A stretch of 64,000 nt of DNA from an uncultured Actinomycetes bacterium (GCA_903878415.1 CAIRHO010000038.1:1-64000); one strand, 5' to 3'; positions 46,162 to 55,970 are shown, counted from the first letter of the stretch. The notes: generated by a model not told the origin, from the letters alone. Translations and numbers: made by a program.

Positions 46162-49100
46162 GATAACTCCTCATCCGCAAATTCTCGCTTGCGTCGTCGT
46201 CCAGGAGTAGCCAAAACAATTATAAAAATTACTAAGATTGCCTGAAGTGAAATCCAAGCTCGTCTTGAAGTGCCATCATGATAAATAATTACATCACCAG
46301 CACCTGTTACGTTAAATGATGGTAATCCAGTTTGATTCTCAATTAATTTCATTGGGGCGCCGTTTAATAACAATTTCCAACGACCATCAAAATTTTCACC
46401 AATTGTTACAGTTCCAGCTCCTGGAACCGTCGATTGTGTACCCACAGTTCCACTGACCATTCCGATCAAGCCATCGGATGTAGATAAATAAGATATTCGG
46501 TTTCGCGCGTCACTAATCTTCCAGGAAATACCATCTCTAGTTGCGGAAAGCCGCGTGAATCCACCTATTCCATCGATGGTACGAACAACTTCGTTATCTA
46601 CTGGGTTAGCCATAAAAACAAATTTGATACCAATCTCCCCCAAGTATTTACTACTTGTTACGCCGCTTCCATTTACTAGATCTCTAACTGCATCGTTAAA
46701 TAGATAGTTCGAAGTAAAAGATATGTCAGCATCTCCCAATTCAACACTGGCATCTCTAGCAACAAAAAAATTAAGAGCTTCATTATCTTTCTCTAACACC
46801 AAAGTTTTATACCGTTCATCAGTCTGGCCGCCTGCGCTTAGGAATGCTGGAAGTGGCGAGATATGGTGCGAATTAACTGCTGAATTTGCACCGCTAGTAA
46901 CCCACCAAGATGTGGCAAGCGATAAATATGCAACTGAAAGAAAGGAGATCATAAATACTAAAATGTGTCGAAAATTGAAGTGAGAAATTGATAGGCGTGG
47001 AATATGGCTATCGGAAAGGTTTATTCCGGCAAAAATTGCGCTTAATGTAGCAAGTATCAAAATACTGCCAGACCAAGTATGGAAATGCAGTGATATGCCA
47101 TTACCGGTAATTAGAAACCCATTTGTAAAAAGTGCAAAACCAATTAGAAAAATCGATAGCTCACCATACTCGCGGCTCTTAGTACTAAATAGCGCAATTA
47201 CGGCAAATGCTAAAACCGGCGAAACTATCCAGAACGGAAGTCCGCTTGATCCACCAGGATTTGTAAGCAAAGTACTTAAAGCACTGCCGCCTGGAACTGG
47301 AATACCAGGGGCTAGTAAGAAGCGAGATGGATTGCGGATTAGATTTAGCGACCAAGGAAGCGTTAGTAATAGTGGAGTTATTACTAAGAATTTTAACTTT
47401 AGCCCTAAATCTATATAAACTTGAAAAACCTCGCTCTTGTTCTTGGCAACTTTCAATAGCGAAATGATTTCTGGCAGTGATCTAATTAATTGCCAGAAAA
47501 ATATCGCCAGAAATGCCGACGGTGCAAAAACCAAGATGAAAGAATCAAAGAGCACAAAGGCGGCTAATTTCTCCCAGGAGTGAGATCTAAGATCTCGTCT
47601 GGAAAGTAGCGTTGTAAAGAAGAACGGCGCTAGCAGCGCCACGAATAAAGTTCCGAAAGATCCTGTATTGATCGCGCCTAATAATGGTGGTGAGAAGGCA
47701 TAGAGCATCGCTGCCATAAATGCGATGGTTCTAGATTCTGTTATTTTCCGGGCAAGTCTGTAGAGAAACACCAGGGCCATCGGAACTGCAACAATGAAGA
47801 GTAAAGCTATAAATAATTTAACGTTCCCTAATAACAGTATTGACGAAAACGCGACTAGAAAAATCCACGGTGGCGAGCTAGAACTAGAGCCAAGCCCAAT
47901 TGAGTGCCAAGAGTCAATATATTTCTTAAATAGATCGAAAGCGCTTGCTGGTGCTGTAGAAAGCGCGCCTCCAGCAAGAGATCCCAACCTATTTCGGGAT
48001 GCGACAAGAGTTAATATCAAAATCAGAAAGGTTAACGGATAAATTGGACGTTTTAAGATTGCGCGAATTTTAAGAAACTGTTGGGGCGAGTTATCTTCAG
48101 CTTCGGAATCTTCATTTCCTAAATCGATTGTGGGCAGAGTCAATTCACTGCGCTCTTCAATTGTTTTGCGACTTTCACCAAATCGAGAAATAGCAGCTCG
48201 CGCACGTTCTATCGCTAACCGTAGTTGGCTGCCTCTAGGTGGTACAAAACGTGCGACAGTTCTTGGCGATAATAAACGTGTCGTTTTTCGATTTTTACGA
48301 GCTTGAAAAATTAAATTCGGTTTAATAATTAGTAATCCGACCGCAGCAATTTCGTCCGCTGCATAGCCAGGAAGTTTTGCAAATAGGTAGCCGATCGCGC
48401 GCGCTAATGCAGAAGCAAATAATTGAATTCCTAATATTGGAATTAACCAATTTGATGAGTTAGCTAAAATTACATATGCCGCATTCCTGCGATCAAGTAG
48501 CAAAGGTCGATGCAAGAAAGCTTCGGAGACATCTACTGATCTTCGTTCTGATGCGGCAGCTTCCGCGTGAAAGATAACGGCGTTGGATACCGATATTACT
48601 GAGTGCCCGGCCACATTAGCGCGCCACCCAAAATCAACATCATCTCTAAAAAGTGAAAGGTTTGGATCTAACCCACCAAGCTCTTCATAAACATCGCGCC
48701 GAATTAACGCGCCAGCAGTGCTGACAGCTAACTCTTCTTTAATTCCGTCGCGTTGCCCTTGATCTTGTTCTCTATATTCAAGTCCAGTCCAGCGAGCGCC
48801 ATTACCAGCAATACTTACGCCGATTTCTAAAAGGTGGTTTCGATCATGCCATCCTTTAATTTTTGGCCCAGCAATTGCAACGCTCGGACGATCTGTAATT
48901 GCATCTAATAATTCGGCAAGCGCAGTTTTTGCTGGTGCTGAATCATCATGGATTAACCAAATCCATTCGGTAACGGTTTCGCAATCTTTGGAAGGCAATT
49001 TGCGAAGCGCTTCATCAATAGCGTCACCGAAACCGGTTCCGCGAGACATTGCAATAGTTGTGATTTTCGCACCTTGTAATTGCTTTACTGATCCATCTTT

Positions 49101-49247
49101 AGAACCTGTATCAATTGCAATTAATCGATCAATTTTTCTTGATTGCGATGTCAGCGCTGCAACAACTTCTGGAATCCAGGTAGCACCATCATGGGAAACA
49201 AGTACTGCAGTTACATATTGATTTAAATTATCTTGATTGCTTGCCAT
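46158..49247 (-). CDS. Large glycosyltransferase family 2 membrane protein
   Basis: A 1029-residue protein. Residues about 1-270 are a GT-A domain: VTAVLVSHDGATWIPEVVAAL, IAIDTGSKDGS, the metal-type IHDDS and DPNLSLFRDDVDFGWRANVAGH. About 12 or more membrane segments follow from residue 390 to 880, with a final helix at about 1000-1020 and an extracellular domain between them. Such proteins polymerise or transfer wall polysaccharide and are conserved in this synteny (Rv3260c neighbourhood). It is the first gene of a two-gene operon with the DUF5719 protein. Confidence 0.88.
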   Translation of the reverse strand: MASNQDNLNQYVTAVLVSHDGATWIPEVVAALTSQSRKIDRLIAIDTGSKDGSVKQLQGAKITTIAMSRGTGFGDAIDEALRKLPSKDCETVTEWIWLIHDDSAPAKTALAELLDAITDRPSVAIAGPKIKGWHDRNHLLEIGVSIAGNGARWTGLEYREQDQGQRDGIKEELAVSTAGALIRRDVYEELGGLDPNLSLFRDDVDFGWRANVAGHSVISVSNAVIFHAEAAASERRSVDVSEAFLHRPLLLDRRNAAYVILANSSNWLIPILGIQLFASALARAIGYLFAKLPGYAADEIAAVGLLIIKPNLIFQARKNRKTTRLLSPRTVARFVPPRGSQLRLAIERARAAISRFGESRKTIEERSELTLPTIDLGNEDSEAEDNSPQQFLKIRAILKRPIYPLTFLILILTLVASRNRLGSLAGGALSTAPASAFDLFKKYIDSWHSIGLGSSSSSPPWIFLVAFSSILLLGNVKLFIALLFIVAVPMALVFLYRLARKITESRTIAFMAAMLYAFSPPLLGAINTGSFGTLFVALLAPFFFTTLLSRRDLRSHSWEKLAAFVLFDSFILVFAPSAFLAIFFWQLIRSLPEIISLLKVAKNKSEVFQVYIDLGLKLKFLVITPLLLTLPWSLNLIRNPSRFLLAPGIPVPGGSALSTLLTNPGGSSGLPFWIVSPVLAFAVIALFSTKSREYGELSIFLIGFALFTNGFLITGNGISLHFHTWSGSILILATLSAIFAGINLSDSHIPRLSISHFNFRHILVFMISFLSVAYLSLATSWWVTSGANSAVNSHHISPLPAFLSAGGQTDERYKTLVLEKDNEALNFFVARDASVELGDADISFTSNYLFNDAVRDLVNGSGVTSSKYLGEIGIKFVFMANPVDNEVVRTIDGIGGFTRLSATRDGISWKISDARNRISYLSTSDGLIGMVSGTVGTQSTVPGAGTVTIGENFDGRWKLLLNGAPMKLIENQTGLPSFNVTGAGDVIIYHDGTSRRAWISLQAILVIFIIVLATPGRRRKREFADEELS

Positions 49248-49281
49248 AGTGTTTGCACCACCTTTGGCACTAACGTTGAAG

Positions 49282-49572
49282 TTACGCTGGACGTCGCTTC
49301 AATCGGCGGCGTTCGCGTTCTGATAATCCGCCCCAGATCCCAAATCTTTCATCATGAGCTAGTGCGTACTCGAGACATTCTGAGCGAACTTCACAGGACA
49401 TGCAAACTCGCTTAGCTTCTCTAGTAGAGCCACCTTTCTCAGGGAAGAAGGCTTCTGGGTCAGTTTGCGCACAGAGAGCACGCTCCTGCCATGAGAGTTC
49501 AACAATCTCGCCGTTTCCAAGTTGGATGCTGGGGCCGCTATTTACGTATTCAACTCGGCGTAGTTCAGACAT
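49282..49572 (-). CDS. whiB2: WhiB-family regulator (WhiB2-like)
   Basis: A 96-residue Wbl protein with cluster Cys C34, C57, C60 and C66, the GIWGG turn (78-82) and a basic end (ERRRLKRRPA). In Mycobacterium and Streptomyces the homologue (WhiB2/WhiB) controls septation together with WhiA. The start has GGAGAACG upstream. It lies 34 bases before the large glycosyltransferase start, as in the Rv3260c neighbourhood. Confidence 0.9.
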   Translation of the reverse strand: MSELRRVEYVNSGPSIQLGNGEIVELSWQERALCAQTDPEAFFPEKGGSTREAKRVCMSCEVRSECLEYALAHDERFGIWGGLSERERRRLKRRPA

Positions 49573-49689
49573 CTATCGTTCTCCTAAATGGATGGGCCGC
49601 CTCTCTGGCAGCGCTACAAGGGTAATTACACGCGTGTTATTCGTTTGAGTCAAGTCGGATTCGGGCAAAATCCAAAGTTTTTTAGCGGG

Positions 49690-50667
49690 TCAATATCCGA
49701 TAATTTCCGAGGTTGTCGAGGTATTAGCAGGAATTTTCGAATTTGGAGCGACAATTCCAGAAATTATGCGGCAATTATCGCCTATTTTCGCACCTTCGAA
49801 AATAATTGTCCCAATAATTTCGCAACCATCACCAATAAAAACACCTTTTGAAATTACCGATCCCCCAGAAATTTTTGTCGACTTTCCCAGAGTTGCGTCA
49901 TTAGCAATTAGCGCAAAACCATCATTTTTGGGAGTTGCTGGGGAGATTAATTTCTGCATAACTAAATCTTTGGAAGCGGTTATTAGCGCGGCGGGTGTGC
50001 CAATGTCGAGCCAGTAACTCAGATCTACAAAGCCTTTAACAACCAATCCTCGATTTAATAAATCTGGAAAAGTCTCTCGCTCAACGCTAATTACAATCTC
50101 TGATGGAATTAGTTCGAATACCGAACTATCAAAAATATAGCATCCGGCGTTTATTAAATTAGTTACTGGATTTTCCATTTTTTCTAAGAAAGCTAAAACG
50201 TTTTTCTCAGCATCTAATGGCACGCAACCAAAAGCGCGAGCATCCGCAACTTCAGTTAAGAAGAGCGTGACTGCAGCTTTTGAATTTTTATGAAAATCAA
50301 TTTGAGCTTTCAAATCATGGCCACTTAAGACATCCCCATTGAAAATAACTACTGAATCTCCAGGTTTTAGATCCAAGACTTTGCTGGCGTTCTTGATAGC
50401 TCCACCAGTTCCTAGAGCTTCGGTTTCTATTGCATAATGAATTTTCATACCTAGCGCAGAACCATCACCAAAATATGGCTGAAATACATCGGCCATATAA
50501 GAAGTTGCGAGCGCGATTTCAGTTATTCCAGCGGCTTTAGCTTTTGCTAATTGATGAGCAGTAAAAGGCACTCCAGCAACTTCTAACATTGGTTTTGGAG
50601 TGTGCTTCGTCAGTGGCATCAGCCTGGTGCCTTTGCCGCCAACCAGCAAAATACCTTTAACGCTCAT
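49690..50667 (-). CDS. NDP-sugar pyrophosphorylase (mannose-1-P guanylyltransferase-like)
   Basis: A 325-residue nucleotidyltransferase. It has the signature GGKGTRLMPLTKHTPKPMLEV, EALGTGGAIKNA and VIFNGDVLSG with the metal Asp, and C-terminal left-handed beta-helix repeats (KISGGSVISKGVFIGDGCEIIGT). It is the family of mycobacterial ManB/Rv3264c, which makes GDP-mannose. With manB at 42994 it would turn mannose-6-P into GDP-mannose. It shares one base with the dapC stop (TAATG). Confidence 0.88.
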   Translation of the reverse strand: MSVKGILLVGGKGTRLMPLTKHTPKPMLEVAGVPFTAHQLAKAKAAGITEIALATSYMADVFQPYFGDGSALGMKIHYAIETEALGTGGAIKNASKVLDLKPGDSVVIFNGDVLSGHDLKAQIDFHKNSKAAVTLFLTEVADARAFGCVPLDAEKNVLAFLEKMENPVTNLINAGCYIFDSSVFELIPSEIVISVERETFPDLLNRGLVVKGFVDLSYWLDIGTPAALITASKDLVMQKLISPATPKNDGFALIANDATLGKSTKISGGSVISKGVFIGDGCEIIGTIIFEGAKIGDNCRIISGIVAPNSKIPANTSTTSEIIGY

Positions 50668-51728
50668 TAGCCTTGTCGAATTCGATCAGCTGCAGCGTTA
50701 ATATTCTTATCGGTCGCTGTGAGTGAAATTCGCAAACAGTTTTTACCGGCTTGGCCATAAAAGCTGCCAGGTGTAGTTAATATTCCGCGGTCTGCAAACC
50801 AAGCAACCATCTCCCAATCGCTTTCACTTCTTGAGCACCATATATATAAACCGGCTTCTGAGAAATCGATTGTGAAACCGGCTGCAGTAAGCGCTGCAAC
50901 CAATACTTTCCTTCTAGCAACATACCGTGCGGCTTGCTCGTGCACATGAGTTTCATCGCTAAGTGCTGCAACCATCGCGGCTTGTACTGGAAGTGGCACC
51001 ATCAAACCGAGATGTTTCCGAACTTCCAAAAGTTGATTGATGATTCGGGGATCTCCAAAAATAAAGCCAGCTCGATATCCCGCTAAGTTTGATCGTTTTG
51101 AAAGCGAATGTGCAGCAATGATATTTCGATTGTCGCCTTTAGTTAATGAGAAAATTGAAATCGGTTTCTTCGAATCTGGGAACGGTACATAACATTCATC
51201 GACTGCCAATACTTTGGAACCTGATCTGGCCCATGCAATATTTCCATGTAACTCAGCTTCTGAGTGAACACGACCAGTTGGATTTGATGGCGTATTTACC
51301 CAGGCTAAATCGGCCTCCGGCCAAGTATTTGAGTCAATATCAACTTCGACTACTTCACTTTTACTAATCAAGCCACTTACTTGATATGACGGGTAGGCAA
51401 TCTTAGGAATCAAAACTTTATTAGATTCCAGCAAAGTGGGAAGTAGCGTGATTAACTCTTTCGAACCAATCGTTGGTAGTACCGCAAAATCTCCAGTAGC
51501 ACCGAGAATTTCAGTGGCGTAGCGTTTTAGCGATTTCTGTAATTCTGCAGTTCCAGCGGTGGCCGGATAAGCCGGAGAGTTTGCGCTATCACTAAGTGCT
51601 TTTTGAATAAAATCGGGTGTTGCATCAACCGGAGTACCAATAGATAAATCAATAATCCCAAGCGGATTACTTCGCGCTTTATCTCCGTATGGAGCGAGCG
51701 CGTCCCACGGAAAATCTGGAAGTTTCAG
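50667..51728 (-). CDS. dapC: N-succinyldiaminopimelate aminotransferase (DapC) with non-canonical start
   Basis: A fold-type I aminotransferase of lysine/peptidoglycan biosynthesis. Conserved sequence begins at LPDFPWDALAPYGDKA and continues with DLSIGTPVDATP, PAYPATAGTAELQ, VLPTIGSKELI and the PLP region AHSLSKRSNLAGYRAG. No ATG, GTG or TTG occurs in frame before TTG 51434, which is 98 codons too late. The nearest plausible start is CTG 51728, with GGAA 8 bases upstream and 5 bases after the fdxC stop; ATA 51737 is an alternative. This gives 353 residues, a normal length. The fdxC-dapC order is that of Mycobacterium Rv1177-Rv1178. Confidence 0.82.
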   Translation of the reverse strand: MKLPDFPWDALAPYGDKARSNPLGIIDLSIGTPVDATPDFIQKALSDSANSPAYPATAGTAELQKSLKRYATEILGATGDFAVLPTIGSKELITLLPTLLESNKVLIPKIAYPSYQVSGLISKSEVVEVDIDSNTWPEADLAWVNTPSNPTGRVHSEAELHGNIAWARSGSKVLAVDECYVPFPDSKKPISIFSLTKGDNRNIIAAHSLSKRSNLAGYRAGFIFGDPRIINQLLEVRKHLGLMVPLPVQAAMVAALSDETHVHEQAARYVARRKVLVAALTAAGFTIDFSEAGLYIWCSRSESDWEMVAWFADRGILTTPGSFYGQAGKNCLRISLTATDKNINAAADRIRQG

Positions 51729-51733
51729 TTTCG

Positions 51734-52060
51734 TTATTCCGTTACGGGTTTTTTCTGAATCGTCAGAATCAATGGGTGATCTTTGCCGGTTGCTCCGGTC
51801 TTGCCGGCACCTCCTGGCGAACCAAGTTCATCAAAAAATTCGATATTTGCTTTATGGAAATCTTTCCATTTTCCTGGAACATCATCCTCATAATAAATCG
51901 CTTCAACTGGGCAGACTGGTTCGCATGCGCCGCAATCGACGCATTCATCGGGCTGGATGTAAAGCATTCGATCGCCTTCATAAATGCAATCAACCGGACA
52001 CTCTTCGATACAAGACTTGTCTTTAATATCGACACATGGTTCCGCGATTATGTAGGTCAT
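51734..52060 (-). CDS. fdxC: 7Fe ferredoxin (FdxC-like)
   Basis: A 108-residue ferredoxin with Cys at 9, 17, 21, 25, 40, 43, 46 and 50; the pattern [21 protein letters not shown] ... [21 protein letters not shown] is that of [3Fe-4S][4Fe-4S] ferredoxins. The frame extends to 52219, but ATG 52060 follows GGAGAG and gives the normal length. It transfers electrons to partners such as cytochrome P450 or reductases. Divergent from the acetyltransferase gene. Confidence 0.95.
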   Translation of the reverse strand: MTYIIAEPCVDIKDKSCIEECPVDCIYEGDRMLYIQPDECVDCGACEPVCPVEAIYYEDDVPGKWKDFHKANIEFFDELGSPGGAGKTGATGKDHPLILTIQKKPVTE

Positions 52061-52148
52061 CTGGCTCTCCTTTTTCTCTGCCCAATTTTCTATCGGTGTC
52101 GCTGGGTTCAACCCGCGAATACCCCGTAATCGTACAGAATAGGGCGGT

Positions 52149-53138
52149 ATGAGGACGCATCTAGCTGGGGCGCAATCTGAGAAAGAACTGGCGCCGCTAA
52201 TTGGGCATCGGGTTAGCATCCGCCTCCATGATGATGGCGGTGGTTATCGTGACATTCTTGGCTATTTAGAGAGTTCTAATTCGGTTAAGAAGAAGGATGG
52301 CGCAATCGCAGAGTTTGATCCGAAAAAAATAGCTGCGCTTCGCGTTGTGATCGATGCAGAATTTAGGGCAGGCGCGGGTGCACCACTATCTATGCGAATT
52401 CGAGATTTAGAAATTGCCGCTGCGAAAACTTGGCCAAGCGATTCCTTAGAGTTATTCGGGCAATGGCAAATTCGGATATCCAAAGGGTTTTCATACCGCG
52501 CTAATTCAGTCCTGCCCTTAGGTGCGCCACCTTTTGGAGATCCACCATTAGAAATTTCAGAGGCTGTTAATTACGTTGTATCAAAATACCTTGAACATAA
52601 ATTAGACCCAGTTTTTCATGTAACGCTGCCAATCCATCAAGAACTCGATCGCTACTTATCTGAAAAAGGTTGGGAATCGCCTTTTGAAATTCTCGTAATG
52701 GTAGGCGATACTCGAGAGCTAACTTTGAAAGAAGCACATGGCGAAATTATTAACGATAAGCAGCTCTCTGATTCCTGGTTAAATTTACAAGGCGATCACA
52801 CCGTTAATGAGATTCTTGAGCGTTACCCATCTCAATTCTTGCAATTATTAATAAATGAAGAAACTGTCTCCGTTGGCCGACTATCTATCGCTGACGGATG
52901 GGGAATTTTAACTCGGATATTTGTTGGAGAGGTCCATCGTAATAAAGGTTACGGCGAAGAAATAATTTCGGCGATGGCTCGTGCGGCCGAAAATCTCGAA
53001 TGTAATAAACTTGCATTACAAGTTAATTCTGACAATCTTGCAGCAATTAAACTCTATGAAAAAATGGGATTCAAAGTGCACCACACCTATCGATACCGCA
53101 AGCTACTTGAGAATAAGAATGTAGCGGAGTGCTGCTAA
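52149..53138 (+). CDS. N-acetylglutamate synthase, CG3035 family (GNAT)
   Basis: A 329-residue protein with an N-terminal SH3-like region ([13 protein letters not shown]) and a middle domain carrying [17 protein letters not shown]. The C-terminal GNAT fold has [16 protein letters not shown] for acetyl-CoA binding and [19 protein letters not shown]. This layout is that of cg3035/Rv0428c, an N-acetylglutamate synthase in Corynebacterium, giving the first step to arginine. ATG 52149 has a nearby AGGG. It lies apart from argG in this window. Confidence 0.8.
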   Translation: MRTHLAGAQSEKELAPLIGHRVSIRLHDDGGGYRDILGYLESSNSVKKKDGAIAEFDPKKIAALRVVIDAEFRAGAGAPLSMRIRDLEIAAAKTWPSDSLELFGQWQIRISKGFSYRANSVLPLGAPPFGDPPLEISEAVNYVVSKYLEHKLDPVFHVTLPIHQELDRYLSEKGWESPFEILVMVGDTRELTLKEAHGEIINDKQLSDSWLNLQGDHTVNEILERYPSQFLQLLINEETVSVGRLSIADGWGILTRIFVGEVHRNKGYGEEIISAMARAAENLECNKLALQVNSDNLAAIKLYEKMGFKVHHTYRYRKLLENKNVAECC

Positions 53139-53141
53139 AAA

Positions 53142-53453
53142 TTACTCCTTGGATAAGGTAGCAAGAATAGCTGCGATTGATCCTAGGAAAATAAAATAAG
53201 TACCAATATTGTCTCCCAATATTAAGATTTCATCGCCATTTCCAATTGTTCCGGCTCGGATTACAACAGCAATCCAACTAAGTGCACCGATTATTCGAAC
53301 TGCTCTCCCGCCAAATGTTTTTCCGATTAACCGAATCCCAATAAATGTAGCGATAATTACAAATATCAAGCCATATGGTGGCCATAAGTTATGAACTAAT
53401 ACTGTGGCAACGCCAAGTAGTGCACCAGCGAAAAGCGAAATTATATATTTCAT
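53142..53453 (-). CDS. Small membrane protein downstream of mshB
   Basis: A 103-residue protein with about four hydrophobic segments (YIISLFAGALLGVATVLV; GLIFVIIATFIGIRLIG; TYFIFLGSIAAILATL) and no charged catalytic pattern. It starts on the mshB stop (TAATG at 53453). A small membrane protein commonly accompanies mshB in actinobacteria (possibly the DUF6113 family), but I cannot confirm this match. Function unknown. Confidence 0.6.
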   Translation of the reverse strand: MKYIISLFAGALLGVATVLVHNLWPPYGLIFVIIATFIGIRLIGKTFGGRAVRIIGALSWIAVVIRAGTIGNGDEILILGDNIGTYFIFLGSIAAILATLSKE

Positions 53454-54331
53454 TAAAGCCCTGCAAATAAATCAGTCTCGCGACCGTTGGAATCTAACTC
53501 TCCTGATTTAACGCCTTTTACTAAGGTGTAAAACTCTTGACCCCATACTTTCAATCCCAACTTATTCGAAAGCGCGAAGAATGGACCATCCAAAGAAATT
53601 TGGGTTGCATGTGCTTTCATTGCTGCCATTTTATGTTCAACAAATTTTTCACCGTCTATAAGAGTTGTAACTAATTCATCAGGCTTGGCGAATGGTAAAT
53701 CTTCTGCACTTTCCGCGCCGAAGAAATCAGATCCAACTTCTTTCATTGCGCTTATGCCTTCCTCAATCACTGAAATCGGAATGGTGTTCCAATAAATTTT
53801 TGGAATATCCCAGGCGTCGCCTTCTCCAAAAGTTTTATCTGATGCAAGTTCGGCTGCTCGCATTGCTACCCGATGCGCCTGAATATGGTCGGGGTGGCCA
53901 TAGCCGCCTATTTCATCGTAGGTAACCATTACATTTGGTTTGACTTCGCGAATTATTTTTACTAATTCACCTGCAGCTAAATCTAAATTTGCTTGCCAAA
54001 ACACATCGGGTCGATTATTTGGTTCTGTTCCCAACATCCCACTATCGCGCCAAGAAATTTTTGGCGCCCCCAAGAATCTGAAATCTGTAACACCAAGGAC
54101 TTTCATCGCGGCTGCAAGTTCTATCTCACGGTGTTTTCCCAATTCGTCATCATGGATGCTCGCTAATTTTGATAGTTCCGGAACCAAAACTTCGCCTTCT
54201 TCGCCTCTAGTGCAGGTAACAAGAGTTACGAGTGCACCTTCAGCCACATATTTCGCCATTGTTGCGCCATTGTTTATAGTTTCATCATCAGGGTGTGCGT
54301 GAACTAGTAATAATCGAGCGTTCTTGGCCAT
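53453..54331 (-). CDS. mshB: N-acetyl-GlcN-inositol deacetylase (mycothiol biosynthesis)
   Basis: A 292-residue LmbE/PIG-L-type zinc deacetylase. The zinc ligands are in HAHPDDE (11-17) and GYGHPDHIQAH, with the catalytic Asp in the first motif. It removes acetyl from GlcNAc-inositol on the way to mycothiol, the main actinobacterial thiol. The Mca paralogue is an alternative, but the coupled small membrane gene and C-terminal pattern support MshB. A GGGGAG site precedes ATG 54331. Mycothiol needs myo-inositol, which links this gene to the inositol genes at the other end of the window. Confidence 0.85.
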   Translation of the reverse strand: MAKNARLLLVHAHPDDETINNGATMAKYVAEGALVTLVTCTRGEEGEVLVPELSKLASIHDDELGKHREIELAAAMKVLGVTDFRFLGAPKISWRDSGMLGTEPNNRPDVFWQANLDLAAGELVKIIREVKPNVMVTYDEIGGYGHPDHIQAHRVAMRAAELASDKTFGEGDAWDIPKIYWNTIPISVIEEGISAMKEVGSDFFGAESAEDLPFAKPDELVTTLIDGEKFVEHKMAAMKAHATQISLDGPFFALSNKLGLKVWGQEFYTLVKGVKSGELDSNGRETDLFAGL

Positions 54332-54404
54332 CTTCTCCCCTAGAAAATAAACTTAGTATTTACGATTAGAGCGTGACTTTAACCCATTGCAACAATTAAT
54401 GTCG

Positions 54405-54410
54405 TACGAT
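54405..54410 (+). promoter_or_regulatory. Candidate -10 (TACGAT) of leaderless tetR gene
   Basis: TACGAT is followed by GTTGCCA (seven bases) and ATG 54418, with no ribosome site. Confidence 0.5.
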
Positions 54411-54417
54411 GTTGCCA

Positions 54418-55056
54418 ATGAGCACAACCACTCCAGAAAATAAGAACGACAATCGCGCCCGTTTACCGCGAGATGAACGACGAGCACAACTTCTCGCTGC
54501 GGCGCTCGAAGTATTTACCGCCGCCGGTTATCACGCTGCGGCTATGGATGAAATTGCGGATCGGGCAAATGTTAGTAAACCGGTTCTTTATCAACACTTT
54601 CCATCAAAGCTTGAACTCTATTTGGCTGTTCTTGATGTTCATATTGACTCACTTGTTTTTGCCATTCAAAAAGCAATTGCATCAACACCAGATAATTCAT
54701 CTCGAGTAAAAGCTACGATTGATGCTTATTTTGGCTTTATCGATAGCGAAGGTGAAGCTTTTAGATTGTTATTTGAAAGCGATATGAGCGTCGAGCCACA
54801 AGTAAGAGAGCGTCTAAATCGAATGACTTACGATTGCGCAGCTGCTGTTAGCGCTGTTATCTCTTTAGACACTGGTCTACCTAAAGAGGCTTCGATGATT
54901 ATTGCAATTGGTGTGATTGGAAGTGCTCAAATAACTGCCCGTCACTGGTTGGATCGAGACGGAAAATTGAATCGAGAACAGGCTGCAAATTTAGTTACGA
55001 ACTTAATTTGGCGAGGAATTTCAGGTTTTCCTTTAAATCAGAACGAAAATAAGTAG
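54418..55056 (+). CDS. TetR-family transcriptional regulator
   Basis: A 212-residue TetR protein. The DNA-binding helix-turn-helix is AMDEIADRANVSKPVLYQHFPSK, and the ligand domain follows. Start at ATG 54418 fits the leaderless pattern; an ATG three codons upstream is possible. It precedes DUF3107 by 36 bases, the same pairing as mycobacterial Rv3208/Rv3208A. The target genes are unknown. Confidence 0.9.
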   Translation: MSTTTPENKNDNRARLPRDERRAQLLAAALEVFTAAGYHAAAMDEIADRANVSKPVLYQHFPSKLELYLAVLDVHIDSLVFAIQKAIASTPDNSSRVKATIDAYFGFIDSEGEAFRLLFESDMSVEPQVRERLNRMTYDCAAAVSAVISLDTGLPKEASMIIAIGVIGSAQITARHWLDRDGKLNREQAANLVTNLIWRGISGFPLNQNENK

Positions 55057-55080
55057 TTCTGCAAGAAATTAGAGAAACGA

Positions 55081-55086
55081 TAAGAT
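55081..55086 (+). promoter_or_regulatory. Candidate -10 (TAAGAT) of leaderless DUF3107 gene
   Basis: TAAGAT is followed by TCAGGT and ATG 55093. The AGG in the spacer is too close for a usual ribosome site. Confidence 0.45.
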
Positions 55087-55092
55087 TCAGGT

Positions 55093-55356
55093 ATGACAAC
55101 TAAGAAAAGTTCAACTAAAAGCGATTTAACCTGTGAAGTTAGAATTTCAATTTCAGATTTAAGTCGAGAAGTTGAGTTAGAAGTAGCGCAATCGAAAAGC
55201 GATGTACTTGCTCTCGTAAATGCTGCGATCGCATCTGGAACTGCACTCGTTCTTGATGATGTTAAAGGACGCCAAGTAATTATTCCAGCTACAAAAATTG
55301 GATTCGTAGAGATTGGTGATTCTACAGAACGTAAAGTTGGCTTTGGTTCACGCTAA
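55093..55356 (+). CDS. DUF3107-family protein
   Basis: An 87-residue small protein. The core EVRISISDLSREVELEVAQS ... GRQVIIPATKIGFVEIGDS and VGFG end are the DUF3107 (TB9.4-like) signature. It has no known function. Its last four bases overlap the convergent marC gene. Confidence 0.9.
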   Translation: MTTKKSSTKSDLTCEVRISISDLSREVELEVAQSKSDVLALVNAAIASGTALVLDDVKGRQVIIPATKIGFVEIGDSTERKVGFGSR

Positions 55357-55970
55357 AGATTGAAAAAAGCTTTAATCGAATTAATAACCATCTCAAATGC
55401 GATTGCTGCTAAGAGCAAGCCTGCGATTCGAGCGACTAACATGACGCCCGATTCTTTAATTAATGAAACAATCTTTGTTGAAAACATCAAAGAGATTCCA
55501 ATAACTAAATGAACTCCGACAATTGCAAGAAAAAGCGCTATGCCACTCTTCACGCCATCAACTTTTTGCACAAAGAGCATGGTTGCAACAATCGCTCCAG
55601 GTCCGGCAAGCAGTGGAGTCCCAAGTGGTACTAACGCAACGTTCACATCTTTCTGAGTAGAACTATTACCAGTTCCGCCTTGTAAGAGTTCTAAAGAAAC
55701 TAATAACAATAACAATCCGCCAGCTCCTTGTAATGCTGGAATAGAGATATTTAAGTAGTTCAAAATTAATCGTCCAAAGAGTGCAAAAAGAGTAATTACA
55801 AAGAATGAAACTGCAGCACCTTGCCAAGCTAATCGATTTCGAATTGCCGCTGGTTTATTTTGCACCAAACTCAAGAAGACTGGAGTAGCACCTGGTGGAT
55901 CCATAATCACAATTAGCGTCACAAATGCTTGCAGGCCAAATGTCACTGCAGAAACGTTATTTAGATTCAC
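55353..55970 (-). CDS. MarC/UPF0056-family membrane protein
   Basis: A 205-residue protein with six predicted membrane helices. It has the family motifs IVIMDPPGATPVFLSL near the N-terminus and LVPLGTPLLAGPGAIVATMLFV in the second half. The family's substrates are not known. It overlaps the PHP gene by four bases (ATGA) and the convergent DUF3107 gene. Confidence 0.9.
   Translation of the reverse strand: MNLNNVSAVTFGLQAFVTLIVIMDPPGATPVFLSLVQNKPAAIRNRLAWQGAAVSFFVITLFALFGRLILNYLNISIPALQGAGGLLLLLVSLELLQGGTGNSSTQKDVNVALVPLGTPLLAGPGAIVATMLFVQKVDGVKSGIALFLAIVGVHLVIGISLMFSTKIVSLIKESGVMLVARIAGLLLAAIAFEMVINSIKAFFNL

Noticed and set aside
50667-51434. DapC starting at TTG 51434 (255 residues)
   Set aside because: It would discard about 98 conserved N-terminal residues, including the DLSIGTPVD region of the family.
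52061-52219. N-terminal extension of the ferredoxin frame
   Set aside because: The ribosome site GGAGAG directly precedes ATG 52060, which gives the normal length; the extension overlaps the divergent acetyltransferase start.
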